Assembly: GCF_040564635.1 (NCBI RefSeq)
Contig: NZ_CP159837.1
Coordinates: 6,807,001-6,871,000 of the forward strand
DNA: 64,000 nucleotides
Direction of reading: 5' to 3'
Source: Planktothricoides raciborskii GIHE-MW2
GTDB taxonomy: Bacteria > Cyanobacteriota > Cyanobacteriia > Cyanobacteriales > Laspinemataceae
Position 1 is the stretch's first letter; the number at the start of each line of letters is the position of its first letter. Below the pieces are notes generated by a model that made no database searches, was not told the origin of the DNA, and worked only from the letters and a program-made list of their open reading frames with translations. Positions 33,895 through 44,613 of this stretch are shown here, in pieces. The translations under genes were made by a program, and so were the position numbers.

Positions 33895-35424
33895 TCAAGG
33901 TGCAGGGTGCAGTGCAGCACAACCAAAGAGAGTAAACCCTGCCCAATATCTAGGTTCTGGGAATTTTTCCCTGGTCGAGAGCATGGCTTGACGTAAAGAT
34001 TGGGCTTTATCTCCAGTGCCTTGAAAATCTTGATAAAACTGTTTCATTAGTATGGGGCTGGAGTCGGTGGGGGGCAGCCACAGAGAGATGATTAATGTAT
34101 TCGCTCCCGCGACTAAAAAAGCTTGGCTGAGTCGAAACACCCCGTCACCCCAAATCTGACCCCGGGCAATATCACAGGCACTCAAGCAAACCAGATCCGC
34201 TGATAAGGGCAGTTGGTGGCGATCGCTGCTTAAATGAAAAATATCTCGCAGGGTCAAAAAACCATTTTTTCCTTGGGAATTGGGTGCTAAGGCAACGACT
34301 CCTTCCATGCATTCCGTGGAACCCAGCCACCCATGAGTAGCTAAGTGAATAATTCTGGCTTTGGGCATTTGCTCCAAAACCACAGTTCTTGTAGCAGCAT
34401 CATTGGTCAGGGGTGCCACATTCAGTACATCAGCCACCGCTTTAGCTTCGATTTCCGCTCCTGGTAAGCGGGTCATATAGACGGGAACCTCCCCAAATTG
34501 TAGGGAAAAACTGGGCATGGTGGGATTTCCCAAGACTAATGCCGGATAAAGAGTCAGGGGTAATTTAGCGGTCGGATCTGAGAGGCGAAGGAGCTCCGCT
34601 CCGCTGCCGCGATCGCTGCTTTTGGGGGTCAAAGAACTGCTGAGGGATTGATCGGGGGGGAGATCCTGCGGGACAAATGAGTGTTTTTGTCTTTTCCGAA
34701 TCAGTTCGATCGCCTGCAAACTTGGCGCACTCAATAAAGTATGTTTTTCGATCAAATATTGACCATTTTGATCTTTCAGAGCGCCAAAGGGAAGTAAAAA
34801 TAGGAAATCTTGGGGAATAATCATCACCCGTGAACTGGGATCCCTCGGCAACCAATCCGCGATCGGCGAAATCAAAAACCGATACAGTAATTGTAATTGT
34901 TCGTCCAGGGAATAGCGGCGAAACATTTGCGGTAACGTGGACAAATAATCTTTGCCAACGGCGATCGCCTCTCGCACCGTTCGCACCAAATTCGCCAAAG
35001 AAGTCTGATATTCTTCCAGCAAAGGTGTTAAGTCAACTTCTTGAAACCAAATCTGACCTTTGGGGGACACCACCCAAATCAGTAACTTCGTTGCATAAGC
35101 ATAAATATCAGGGATGCCCCAATGAGTAGAACGAGTAGAACTTCCCTGATAAAACTGGTTGTAATCATAAATCAGGGAATATTCCACTAAAGTAGATGCC
35201 TGAGATTTGGCAATTTGTTTAATCTGGTAAATACTTAGGGGAGAAACCGATGGCAAAAAGGGCGATCGCATCCCTATATGGTTGGTCAAAAAATCCACAA
35301 ATCCTTTCGCTCTGCCTTGTTCTGATACCTCCAAGGCTTTATCAACTCTTTGCTGCTCGATTAAAACCCGTTCAAATCCGCGATAAATATCGGGAAGCCC
35401 CTGGTCTTTGATATATAAATTCAT
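33895..35424 (-). CDS. CHAT-domain protease, without TPR region
   Basis: A 509-residue protein whose C-terminal two thirds are a CHAT domain (caspase HetF associated with TPRs). The catalytic His is in IHLATHGW near residue 361 and the Cys in VCLSACD near residue 414; ANTLIISLW and the final AFTLFG-like WAGFTLFGC are family marks. The upstream 200 residues are helical (FERVLIEQQRVDKALEVSEQGRAKGFVDFL), the segment that normally joins TPRs to CHAT. TPR repeats usually precede it in cyanobacterial proteins; none are here or upstream. Probably an effector or signal protease; it is not linked to known CHAT systems. Confidence 0.85.
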   Translation of the reverse strand: MNLYIKDQGLPDIYRGFERVLIEQQRVDKALEVSEQGRAKGFVDFLTNHIGMRSPFLPSVSPLSIYQIKQIAKSQASTLVEYSLIYDYNQFYQGSSTRSTHWGIPDIYAYATKLLIWVVSPKGQIWFQEVDLTPLLEEYQTSLANLVRTVREAIAVGKDYLSTLPQMFRRYSLDEQLQLLYRFLISPIADWLPRDPSSRVMIIPQDFLFLLPFGALKDQNGQYLIEKHTLLSAPSLQAIELIRKRQKHSFVPQDLPPDQSLSSSLTPKSSDRGSGAELLRLSDPTAKLPLTLYPALVLGNPTMPSFSLQFGEVPVYMTRLPGAEIEAKAVADVLNVAPLTNDAATRTVVLEQMPKARIIHLATHGWLGSTECMEGVVALAPNSQGKNGFLTLRDIFHLSSDRHQLPLSADLVCLSACDIARGQIWGDGVFRLSQAFLVAGANTLIISLWLPPTDSSPILMKQFYQDFQGTGDKAQSLRQAMLSTREKFPEPRYWAGFTLFGCAALHPAP

Positions 35425-35993
35425 TGTTTTGCCTACCCATTCCTATCAATTATTCTACGTCTTCAGTAGTCAGAGATCGGCGATCGGTCGTACCCATGCA
35501 AAAAAATTTTGTCAGCATTCAGCATTGACAGCGGCCAGTTCTCACCCATGAGCCTTGGGTTCCGAGCCTCAAGGTTAACGACTCACGGGTTGATGTAGAG
35601 AGGATAAATTGCTGCTCTTTACAAGCTAACCACTAATCCCTATAAATTATTTGATCCTTTATATATTCTTTACATATTATAGTTTATCTTATTCCTGAGA
35701 AACTGACCATTTTTTTGAGAAAATTTCCGCCCGAATTTAGCCCTAAAATTTGTTCCATAATCTTAAATTATTGTGAAATTATTTAAGTTTATTTAAAAAG
35801 CCACAAACTGCGCGAAATCTTTTAGCATAAAATAATCGCTATTTGTTAATAGGTATTCATTATTTGTTATTCGTTATATAATATTTGCTATTTAATAAAG
35901 CCAATGCCTACGCAAGCTTAATTTTCCCCCCTATTTCCCCTATCTCCCCTATCTCCCCTTATCATCTTCACAAGGTTGACAATGCCCACCCGA
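35425..35993. other. AT-rich non-coding gap
   Basis: Between two minus-strand genes. An imperfect hairpin lies at 35544-35590 (ACCCATGAG with CTCACGGGT, and CCTTG with CAAGG). 35640-35935 is AT-rich with degenerate TTATTCGTTATT repeats. I see no gene, tRNA or clear promoter. Confidence 0.55.
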
Positions 35994-38900
35994 CTACTTT
36001 TCAAGTAAAGCACGAGTTAATTGCATAACAATATCCGTATTAAAATTAATCACTAACTCTCTCAAGGCATTTGCTAAATTGGCTTCTGAATCAGGGATTT
36101 GTCTAATTAATTCCAGCATCACATCCGCATCCAAACAGTAAGCGGCTTGATACATTTCTTCTAGCCATTCCGGGGACATCACCCCTAAAGCTTCTGGGGA
36201 TAAATTAGCCCCTGCAAAAGCTGGCTGTATAGGGGATGGAGTTTCATAAATATACTGCACCCCTAAATATTGAGAAATTTTGGCAAAAATCACCGATTCT
36301 TGGAAAGGTTTTCTCACCATATCGTCACAACCTGTCGCGAGAATTGCTTCCTGTTGTTCTTCCCAAACACTTGCGGTTAAAGCAATAATCACAGGTTTTT
36401 GTGTACCAGCAGCTTCGGTAATTCGTTGAGTGGCTTCATAGCCATTCATAATCGGCATCCTCAGATCCATCCAAATCAAATGGGGCGACCAAATTTCCCA
36501 TAAAGCCACAGCTTCAGCGCCATTTGTGGCTTCTTTCACCTCAAAACCGATCGCCCGCAGCAGTTCAACCAATAAGCAACGACTTTCCCAAAGATCCTCC
36601 ACAACTAAAATGCGATAATTCGGCTGTCCTGGGGCTAGTCCGACCACGGTTTGAGTCAATTTTTCCGGTTCACTTTTCGAGGCTAAACCTAATTGAACCG
36701 GAATAGCAAAGGAAAAAATAGTGCCTTCTCCTAAGACACTTGCAACTTGGATTTTACCGCCCATCAATTGCACAAGTTTTTGCGAAATCGCTAAACCCAG
36801 CCCCGCGCCTTGATTTAAATTTTTTCCCGCTTCTCCTTGCAAGAAAATTTCAAATAAACTGTCAATCTCATCCTGAGCAATTCCCACTCCGGTATCTTCT
36901 ACGGCAAAGCATAGAGAGAAAGGGCAATAGTCATCAGTCATCAGTGAATCATTCGCCAGATTATTCGCCGGATTGATTTCATTTTCCCCTAGGCTAACGC
37001 TAACTCTTAAAGTCACGCTGCCTCGATCGGTAAATTTAATCGCATTAGTTAATAAATTAATTAAGACCTGACGCAATTTTTTCTCATCGATTTGAACCCA
37101 CTGAGGCAGATCGAAAGCCCGGTCGAAAATTAAATTTAATCCTTTGGCTTGCGCTTTAGAGCGTAACATTTCTTCAACGGTGAGTAATAACCAGTGCAAG
37201 TCACAATCATTCCGGGCTAAACTCATTTGTCCCGTTTCAATTTTGGATAACTCTAAAATATCATCAATTAATCCGAGTAAATGTTCCCCGCTGCGATTAA
37301 TAATCTGTAACCTTTCTTGATGATAAGCACTTAAAGTGCGATCGCGCCCTAAAAGTTGGGTAAAGCCCAAAATAGCATTTAAGGGAGTCCGCAGTTCATG
37401 GCTCATATTCGCCAAAAACATACTTTTAGATTGGTTCGCTAATTCCGCTTGTTCTTTGGCTTGTTTTAATTCTAACTCCGCTTGCTTGCGATCTGTAATA
37501 TCAAAAATAGTAGAGCGAGTCATTATCAAATTACCTGCGGCATCTTTAATCGCCGTAGCATTTAAAATCGCCGACAAAACCGTGCCATTAGAGCGAATCA
37601 TTTCAAAGTCTACGTTATTTAACCAACCGCGCTGTTTCAACATGGGAAAATTTTTCTTAAATATTTCAATGCTTTCGGGGGTCAAACATTGACTAAGGTG
37701 CATTTTCCCAATCACTTGTTCCCGGGTATAACCTAGCCAGTTTAATTCAGTATCATTAATTTGAATAATTCTGCCCTGACTATCTAAGGAATGGTAGCCA
37801 CAGGGGGCATTATTGTATAAATCCGTAATCTCTTCCGCATATTTTTGTAATTTTTTTTCAGCGTTTTTGCGCTGAGTGATATCTCTAATCACCACCATAA
37901 AACCAATGATCTGATTTTCACTATTTTTCACCATTGTCCCAATGGTTTCAGCCAGAATCATTCCCCCATCTTGGCGGCGAAACTCAATTTCCGATCGTTT
38001 TGGTTCGTCGGTTGCCGTCGGACTATAATACTTTTTCCAATGGGCATAATACATATCGGGTGTTTCATAAAGAAATTGGGGAGTTTTTCCCAACACCCGT
38101 TCGGCAGGATACCCTAATATTTTAGTAAATGCCGGATTAACTTTCCTAATTTTGCGACTGACATTGGTAAAGATAATTGGATCGGGAATCGCTAAAAAAA
38201 TTGCTTCAATTTCCGCTTTCTTATTTTCTAAGCTCCGTTGAAACTGATGACTTTTGATTAATTCTGCTTGTAGTTGATGATTCAAGGTTTGTAATTCCAG
38301 GGTTCTTTCTGCCACCCGGTTTTCTAAATTATGATTAGTTTCCCTTAATTCAAGTTCTAAATTTTTTCGATAGGTGATATCTTTGAGAATCCCACGCATC
38401 TGGACTGCCGATCCGGTTTCGTCATACAAAAATTTACCGCTTGAGACAACCCAACGCTCCTTGCCAGTCGGATCAATAATTTCATGATCCATCAGCCAGG
38501 TAGTAGCGTTTAACCGGGATATTTCCAAGGAATTGGTAATCGCATCTAGGTCGCTATGATGGAGTAAGTTAATAAAGGCTTCATAAGTTCCCGGAAAACT
38601 GCCCGCTGCCAAACCTAACAGCCTTTCGCTTTGAGGAGATAATATGACACTTCCGGTGATTAAATCCCATTGCCATGTTCCTAATTCCGCCGCTTCTACC
38701 GCTTGTTTAAAATGTTGTTGTGTCTGTTGAAGGGACTGGTTAGCCTCGGTGCGATCGCGCTCTATTTGATTTAACCAATAGCCATTCCAACAAACAATCA
38801 CTAAAAAACAAACAATGGTAAACGTTACTTGAATGCCATAAGCCGCTTTCAGATCGTACCAGCCGAAATCATATCCTTCAAACACCAAAAAATTGAGAAC

Positions 38901-39599
38901 TAGAGGAAATAAAATTACCCAAGGAATGAGCCAACGCACCATCAAACCACCGATAAAGGGACTGACAATGATTTCCATCAATCCGGCTTCGGGATTGGTC
39001 AACAAAATTCCACCATAGAGAAGCAAAAAAGCCAGAGCAGTATGGATTGCTTGAGTGGTTGAATAGGCGATCAAAGTAGCCAGAACACCCACATTAAACA
39101 AATGTCCCAATAAAGCCAAAAGAGAAATAATAGCGGCCACACTACTGAAAAATTGCGCCAACCAAATGCCACGATTGGTTTTGTTTCCCACCAACCATAA
39201 AGCTATTCCCATTAAGACAAAATTCAGGGCTGTATTAAACCCCATTCTCCCCGGAAAAGTTGTGGTAATTGCAGAGCTAAAATCCTGAAAAAGCCACTCA
39301 TCAATGCCTAAATTTATTTTCAAATAATATTGAATTATATTGACTACTCCCAGCAGGCTTACCAATAACGCTAACCCTTGGGCGATGCGATATTGCAGTC
39401 GGGTAATTCTTTGATATTGGAGAATTCTTAAGGATATTCCAGCTAATAAAAAAGCCAAAGCGGTGTTAGCTTTCATGGTTGATATACTACCGGGAAAACC
39501 TGTTTTGAGTAAAGGAATATCCCAGTACCAACCTAGAAGCACCAGACCGCCTATGGCCATGACCAAAAAACTCAAAAATTGACCGATTCGTTTGTTCAT
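35994..39599 (-). CDS. membrane hybrid histidine kinase: 8TM-PAS3-HisKA-HATPase-REC
   Basis: A 1201-residue sensor. An N-terminal membrane region of about eight segments (residues 1-285) resembles MASE-type sensory domains. Three PAS/PAC units follow between about 290 and 710. HisKA has the phospho-His in ANMSHELRTPLNAILGFTQLL, then an HATPase (VLINLLTNAIKF; VEDTGVGI; GAGLGLAI), then a REC domain (RILVVEDLWESRCLLVELL; Asp in LIWMDLRMPIMNG). A helical tail (MYQAAYCLDADVMLELIRQI) of a type often found after REC in cyanobacterial kinases ends it. Start ATG 39599; a TTG four codons earlier is less likely. No cognate response regulator is adjacent. Confidence 0.9.
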   Translation of the reverse strand: MNKRIGQFLSFLVMAIGGLVLLGWYWDIPLLKTGFPGSISTMKANTALAFLLAGISLRILQYQRITRLQYRIAQGLALLVSLLGVVNIIQYYLKINLGIDEWLFQDFSSAITTTFPGRMGFNTALNFVLMGIALWLVGNKTNRGIWLAQFFSSVAAIISLLALLGHLFNVGVLATLIAYSTTQAIHTALAFLLLYGGILLTNPEAGLMEIIVSPFIGGLMVRWLIPWVILFPLVLNFLVFEGYDFGWYDLKAAYGIQVTFTIVCFLVIVCWNGYWLNQIERDRTEANQSLQQTQQHFKQAVEAAELGTWQWDLITGSVILSPQSERLLGLAAGSFPGTYEAFINLLHHSDLDAITNSLEISRLNATTWLMDHEIIDPTGKERWVVSSGKFLYDETGSAVQMRGILKDITYRKNLELELRETNHNLENRVAERTLELQTLNHQLQAELIKSHQFQRSLENKKAEIEAIFLAIPDPIIFTNVSRKIRKVNPAFTKILGYPAERVLGKTPQFLYETPDMYYAHWKKYYSPTATDEPKRSEIEFRRQDGGMILAETIGTMVKNSENQIIGFMVVIRDITQRKNAEKKLQKYAEEITDLYNNAPCGYHSLDSQGRIIQINDTELNWLGYTREQVIGKMHLSQCLTPESIEIFKKNFPMLKQRGWLNNVDFEMIRSNGTVLSAILNATAIKDAAGNLIMTRSTIFDITDRKQAELELKQAKEQAELANQSKSMFLANMSHELRTPLNAILGFTQLLGRDRTLSAYHQERLQIINRSGEHLLGLIDDILELSKIETGQMSLARNDCDLHWLLLTVEEMLRSKAQAKGLNLIFDRAFDLPQWVQIDEKKLRQVLINLLTNAIKFTDRGSVTLRVSVSLGENEINPANNLANDSLMTDDYCPFSLCFAVEDTGVGIAQDEIDSLFEIFLQGEAGKNLNQGAGLGLAISQKLVQLMGGKIQVASVLGEGTIFSFAIPVQLGLASKSEPEKLTQTVVGLAPGQPNYRILVVEDLWESRCLLVELLRAIGFEVKEATNGAEAVALWEIWSPHLIWMDLRMPIMNGYEATQRITEAAGTQKPVIIALTASVWEEQQEAILATGCDDMVRKPFQESVIFAKISQYLGVQYIYETPSPIQPAFAGANLSPEALGVMSPEWLEEMYQAAYCLDADVMLELIRQIPDSEANLANALRELVINFNTDIVMQLTRALLEK

Positions 39600-40014
39600 A
39601 AGTTTAACCAAGGGTAAATTTTGTATAACTGTATAACATAGACAAGAAAGCTTTTATACCAATCTTGATCCCCCCCAACCCCCCTTAAAACCGCCATCGG
39701 CTTTTTATACCAATCTCGATCCCCCCCAACCCCCGCTTCCAAGCTATTCTTTTAGGGGTTTGGAAACCCCGAAAAATCGTTCAACAGAAGATCGTTATTT
39801 CGTGTAGGGGCGAAGCATTCCCGTACAAAATTTACGCTTCTAACCATAAACTATCGGCGGGAATGCTTCGCCCCTACGGATCCCCGATGGATCCGACCAA
39901 TATTTGTGGTCTATTCAATTGAAAAGTAAAATAACGATTTTTGAAGACAGGATTTCCCAAACCCTACAAGATTAGCTAAAAAAGGGGGTGTTTTTGATAA
40001 TTTTGCAGTCTTGT
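39600..40014. other. repeat-filled gap between two kinase genes
   Basis: Two copies of TACCAATCTTGATCCCCCC-like sequence (about 39658-39680, 39711-39735) and the palindrome at 39804-39879. No gene. Confidence 0.6.
39804..39879. repeat. GTAGGGGCGAAGCATTCCCG hairpin element
   Basis: Arms GTAGGGGCGAAGCATTCCCG (39804-39823) and the complement (about 39857-39878) with a 33-base AT-rich loop. Nearly identical to the elements at 239-305 and 11906-11984. The target appears to be intergenic in all three places. Confidence 0.8.
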
Positions 40015-43000
40015 CTAATAATTCACCTCCTTTAAAATTTTCAATAATTGACTAATGGTGTAAGGCTTTAACAAAAAGGCTTGGGCATCAGCTTGTAAAG
40101 CCAGTTGTTTATTGTCCAGGATGCCGCTGGTGCCAATAATCTTAACTGCTAGGTTCATTTTTTTCAGAGCGCGGATGGCGGTAAATCCATCTAAATTGGG
40201 CATCATCATATCCATTAAAACCACACTGATTTCTGCTTGATTTTTGGCATATATGGCCAGGGCTTCAATCCCATCACTCGCCAGCAGTATTCTGTAATTA
40301 TACTTCTCTAAGGCAGTTTTGGTAATTTCTTGAATCGAGCTTTCATCCTCCACAATTAGAATTAACTCTCCGTTCCCGGAGGGCATTTCTTCTTCTAAGG
40401 TGGTCGTAATGATTTCTCCCTGAATAGCCGGTAAGAAAACTTCAAATTCTGTCCCCTTACCCAACTCACTTGTCACCCGGATAAAACCGCCATGATTTTT
40501 CACAATTCCCATCACCGTAGATAATCCCAGTCCGGTGCCTTTTCCCACTTCCTTAGTGGTGAAAAATGGGTCAAAAATTCGCTCTAATAGTTCCGACGGA
40601 ATGCCGGATCCTGTATCAGAAACCGTAACCACCACATAAGGCCCCGGTTTGGCTTCTAAATTCAGCAGGGCATAATGTTCGTCTAAGTAACGATTTTCGG
40701 CACTTATGGTTAAACTACCTCCTTCGGGCATGGCATCCCGCGCATTAATCATCAGATTCATAAATACCTGATCCATTTGAGTGCGATCGGCGGAAATTGT
40801 CCAGAGTTCTCTGGTGGGGCTTTGATCGGAAATTTCTATCGATTTGGGAAAAGTCTGTTTGGCAATTCCGATCAATTCTCGAAACAGATACCTGAGTTGG
40901 AAGACAACGAATTCACCGTCACTGGCGCGACTAAACAGCAGAATTTGCTTGACCAAATTCACCGCCCGTCGGGTACTTGTAGTCAGGGTACTCAACAATT
41001 CTTGTGTCTTTTGATCAACATTCGTGAGTCGGAGAGGCAAGAGTTGACTAATTCCCAAGATGGGAGTCAGGATGTTATTAAAATCATGGGCAATGCCACT
41101 GGCTAAGGTGCCGATACTTTCTAAACGCTGGACATGGTAAAACTGTTTTTCCAGTTGTTTTTTCTCTGTAATATCGCTGTTGACGCTCAGGATTGATTTC
41201 GGTTGGCCTGATTCATTTTTTACCAATGTCCAGCGACTAGCTAGGATGATTTTTTTATTGCTTTTAGTCCCTTGTGCGATTTCCCCTTGCCAACTGCCCT
41301 GTTTCATTGTGATTTGTAAAGCTTGATTCAGGGCATCATCTTGATTAAATAGGGTTTGAGTTTTTTGCCCGATCGCTTCAGCGGTTGTCCAACCATATAA
41401 CCGTTCAGCCCCTTGATTCCAGAAAACAATTTGCTGTTCTAGGTCTTGGACAAAAATCCCATCAGTGGCAATATCAATTAAGACTGCTTGTTCAGCAATT
41501 TTGCGCTCGGCTTTTTGCCGATCTAATAATTCTTGACGAGTTTTTTCATACAATTCTGATTGTTGAATGGCAATCCCTACCTGAATCGCTAATTGTTGCA
41601 GTAATTCAATTTCTGTGGTTTGCCATTGCCGGGGGGCAGAACATTGATGGACAATTAATAATCCCCATAAGCGATCGCCTTCCAAAAGCGGAACGGCTAA
41701 ATTAGCCCTGGCTTGAAAAGATGCCATTAGTTCGCGATAACAGGGTTGAATGTCATCCGCATAAAAATCGCTGCGGTTGGTGACAATTCCCTGACGATAG
41801 GGTTCGATATATTTGTTCGCAAAGCAGGGATCGTAAATATGCCTGGACAGAATAGCAGGATAATCACTTAGCACCGATTCTGTAATCACTACACCAGTCC
41901 AATCCGGTTGAAAACGAAAAATAATCACGCGATCGGCGGTGAGAAATTCCCGCACTTGATCCACGGTTCTTTGTAATACTTGATTGAGAGCCAAGGTTTC
42001 ACGAATATTTTGCGCGATATTGGTGACTACTCGCTCTCGGGCGATTTGATTTTTTAAAGTGATTTCTGCCTGTTTGCGCTCTGTAATATCAAGATTTACA
42101 CCGGCTCCATAGAGAGGTTTTCTATTTTCGTCAAAATAAAAACGTCCATAAGCCGCCATCCAGTGAATACTTCCATCTGGCCACTTAACACGCACTTCAA
42201 AATCGAGTTTACCCGTTTTCATGGCACGAGCAAAAGCATCATCCCAAATTTTCAGGTCAGCTTCCAAAATGTGCCGTCTAGCAATGGCTTCTCCCCACTC
42301 TATTTGGGGCTTATCATAACCAAAAATCTGGTCATGGCGTAGCGATCGCACCGAGGAAACATCATTAATTAAATCCAAATACCATGTACCCATTTGGGCG
42401 GCTTCAATGGCAATCATTAAACTCTCTTGACTCTCTTGTAAAGCCATTTCTGCTTGTTTGCGCTCTGTAATATCGTCAACAAAAATCAGAATTCCTCCCA
42501 CTTCCTCCGTATCAAGTCGCCAGGGTAAAATTTCCCATTTCAACCATTGCACAGAGCCATCAGGTAGGATAAAAGAGTCTTGATCGCATTTTTGCGTAGC
42601 ACCTGCTAAACATTTTTGATGAATCTGTTTCCAAGTATCAGGAATATTCGGGAATACTTCATAGTGAGAGCGCCCTAATATCGCTGCCATAGAATCTAAT
42701 TGATACAATTCTAGCCAGCGTTGACTGACATTCAGATAACGCATTTCGCGATCGAACATGGCCACACTGACAGGAGCATATCTCACAAACAAACTTAATT
42801 TTTTTTGCTCTTCCCTTAAGGCAATTTCCGAGCGTTTGCGATCGCTGATGTCAATAATCGTCCCCATCATCCGCACAGCTTTTCCAGTTCGATCATAAAT
42901 TCCTTGTCCTTTGCCTAACAGCCAATGGACAGAGCCATCTGAATGTATAACCCGATATTCTGCGGTGTAACCTGTGTGATTTTCTTGTGCTTGTAAGAGT

Positions 43001-44457
43001 TTCTTTTCTGTCTCAGTCACATCATCGGGATGAACACGACATCGCCACACTTCATAATCCGATGTCACTTCCCCTGGTTGATAGCCTAATAAGGTATAAT
43101 GACTCGGATTCCATTGAATAATTCCGGTGGTTATATCCCAATTCCAAATACCAGTTTTAGTTAATTCTAATGCTAATCGGAATTGTTCTTCTTGTTGCTT
43201 GATAATATTTTCCGCTTCTTTCAGCGCTATTTCTGAATTTTTCCGTTGGGTAATATCCGTTAAAACCCCGGTTACGAACCAACAATTATGAGTTTGCTCC
43301 CATTCAGAAAACAGGGAAGCGGAAATCCAGTGCCAAGTGCCATCTTTGTGGCGAAAGCGATACTCTACATGGCTGATGGGTTTCATCCGATCTTTTTCAG
43401 TGATTTGAGCAAACAGGGGGTCTAAATCTTCAGGATGGACATTGTTTTTCCAGAGATTTGGATCGGCGATGAGTTCTTCTGGAGTATAGCCAAACAGGAT
43501 TTCGCATCCAGGAGACCAATAATCACAAATACAAGTGTTATCGGCAAATGTTCGATAGCTGGTAATCGCCGCGATCGCCCGATTCAAAATATTATTCAGT
43601 TTCGCTTCCTCTTGGCGCTTATAATCGGTAATATCTCGAAAAACAATGACCGCCCCAATCACCTGACCTTGACTATTTTGAATGGGTGATGCTGAGTCAT
43701 CAATATCAAATTTCCTCCCATCCCGTGCCATTAAAATGGTATTTTGAGCTAGATTAAGAATTCTCACTTCATCTAAAGCTTTAATAATCGGATTGTCTAC
43801 AGGTTCTTTCGTAATGGCGTTAATAATTTTAAAAACATCAAATAAAGGTAAACCTTGCGCCTCCTGTTCGCTCCAACCTGTAAGATTTTCAGCCATTGGA
43901 TTGAGATAAGTAACATAACCCTGGGAATTAGTCGTAATCACCGCATCGCCAATGGATCTAAGAGTGATTTGAGCTAATTCTTTTTCATAAAAGAGAGCTT
44001 CTTGGGTGCGTTGGTGTTCAGCAATTTCTTGGGTAAGATGTAAATTTTTTTCCTGGAGACTTTTTTGAAGTCGCTGAATTGATAAATGAGTTTCTACGCG
44101 GGCTAACACTTCTTCGATTTGAAAAGGTTTAGTGATATAATCTGCCCCACCCACCGCAAATCCCTGGATTTTATCGCCGGTATTAGTCAGCGCACTTAAA
44201 AAGATTACGGGAATATGGGCAGTTTGCTCATCGGCTTTTAATTGCCGACAAATTTCATAGCCATCATAGTCAGGCAGCTTAATATCCAGTAAAATCAAAT
44301 CTGTCACGGCGGCTTTCGCCCCTCTTAAAGCCATTGCCCCGGTTGTACAGGAACGAACTTTATAGCCTTGTCCTTGTAATGTGTCTCTCAGAAGTCGAAG
44401 ATTATCGGGTAAATCGTCAACGATTAAAATACTCCTATGACCCATGTCATTTTTCAT
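40015..44457 (-). CDS. soluble multi-PAS hybrid histidine kinase: REC-PASn-GAF-PAS-HisKA-HATPase-REC
   Basis: A 1480-residue cytosolic hybrid kinase. The N-terminal REC has phospho-Asp in LILLDIKLPDYDG. About six PAS/PAC units follow (repeated ITERKQAE and TDITQRKNSE hinges), then a phytochrome-type GAF (PAILSRHIYDPCFANKYIEP, LLEGDRLWGLLIVHQC), another PAS, HisKA (LASGIAHDFNNILTPILGIS), HATPase (FTTKEVGKGTGLGLSTVMGI) and a C-terminal REC (VVLMDMMMPNLDG). GAF lacks an obvious chromophore Cys (DPCF has one Cys that is not in the usual context). Start ATG 44457 has GGAG eight bases upstream. Its first 120 residues are almost the same as those of the GGDEF-EAL gene upstream. Confidence 0.9.
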   Translation of the reverse strand: MKNDMGHRSILIVDDLPDNLRLLRDTLQGQGYKVRSCTTGAMALRGAKAAVTDLILLDIKLPDYDGYEICRQLKADEQTAHIPVIFLSALTNTGDKIQGFAVGGADYITKPFQIEEVLARVETHLSIQRLQKSLQEKNLHLTQEIAEHQRTQEALFYEKELAQITLRSIGDAVITTNSQGYVTYLNPMAENLTGWSEQEAQGLPLFDVFKIINAITKEPVDNPIIKALDEVRILNLAQNTILMARDGRKFDIDDSASPIQNSQGQVIGAVIVFRDITDYKRQEEAKLNNILNRAIAAITSYRTFADNTCICDYWSPGCEILFGYTPEELIADPNLWKNNVHPEDLDPLFAQITEKDRMKPISHVEYRFRHKDGTWHWISASLFSEWEQTHNCWFVTGVLTDITQRKNSEIALKEAENIIKQQEEQFRLALELTKTGIWNWDITTGIIQWNPSHYTLLGYQPGEVTSDYEVWRCRVHPDDVTETEKKLLQAQENHTGYTAEYRVIHSDGSVHWLLGKGQGIYDRTGKAVRMMGTIIDISDRKRSEIALREEQKKLSLFVRYAPVSVAMFDREMRYLNVSQRWLELYQLDSMAAILGRSHYEVFPNIPDTWKQIHQKCLAGATQKCDQDSFILPDGSVQWLKWEILPWRLDTEEVGGILIFVDDITERKQAEMALQESQESLMIAIEAAQMGTWYLDLINDVSSVRSLRHDQIFGYDKPQIEWGEAIARRHILEADLKIWDDAFARAMKTGKLDFEVRVKWPDGSIHWMAAYGRFYFDENRKPLYGAGVNLDITERKQAEITLKNQIARERVVTNIAQNIRETLALNQVLQRTVDQVREFLTADRVIIFRFQPDWTGVVITESVLSDYPAILSRHIYDPCFANKYIEPYRQGIVTNRSDFYADDIQPCYRELMASFQARANLAVPLLEGDRLWGLLIVHQCSAPRQWQTTEIELLQQLAIQVGIAIQQSELYEKTRQELLDRQKAERKIAEQAVLIDIATDGIFVQDLEQQIVFWNQGAERLYGWTTAEAIGQKTQTLFNQDDALNQALQITMKQGSWQGEIAQGTKSNKKIILASRWTLVKNESGQPKSILSVNSDITEKKQLEKQFYHVQRLESIGTLASGIAHDFNNILTPILGISQLLPLRLTNVDQKTQELLSTLTTSTRRAVNLVKQILLFSRASDGEFVVFQLRYLFRELIGIAKQTFPKSIEISDQSPTRELWTISADRTQMDQVFMNLMINARDAMPEGGSLTISAENRYLDEHYALLNLEAKPGPYVVVTVSDTGSGIPSELLERIFDPFFTTKEVGKGTGLGLSTVMGIVKNHGGFIRVTSELGKGTEFEVFLPAIQGEIITTTLEEEMPSGNGELILIVEDESSIQEITKTALEKYNYRILLASDGIEALAIYAKNQAEISVVLMDMMMPNLDGFTAIRALKKMNLAVKIIGTSGILDNKQLALQADAQAFLLKPYTISQLLKILKEVNY

Positions 44458-44613
44458 TAGATATCTCCAATATTTGTGATTATTTTGTGATAATTAGTCC
44501 TGCCATTATAGGTTGGATCCTGGGAACATAATACCATGACTCATGTCATTTTTTTGCCCTCGTTCCCAGGCTAGATATGGGGGGAGAACGAGAAAACCAT
44601 CAACCATTAACCA

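Noticed and set aside
35544-35590. tRNA-like hairpin
   Set aside because: GGTTCCGAGCC looks like a T-arm, but there is no acceptor stem, D-arm or anticodon arm around it; it is an imperfect hairpin.
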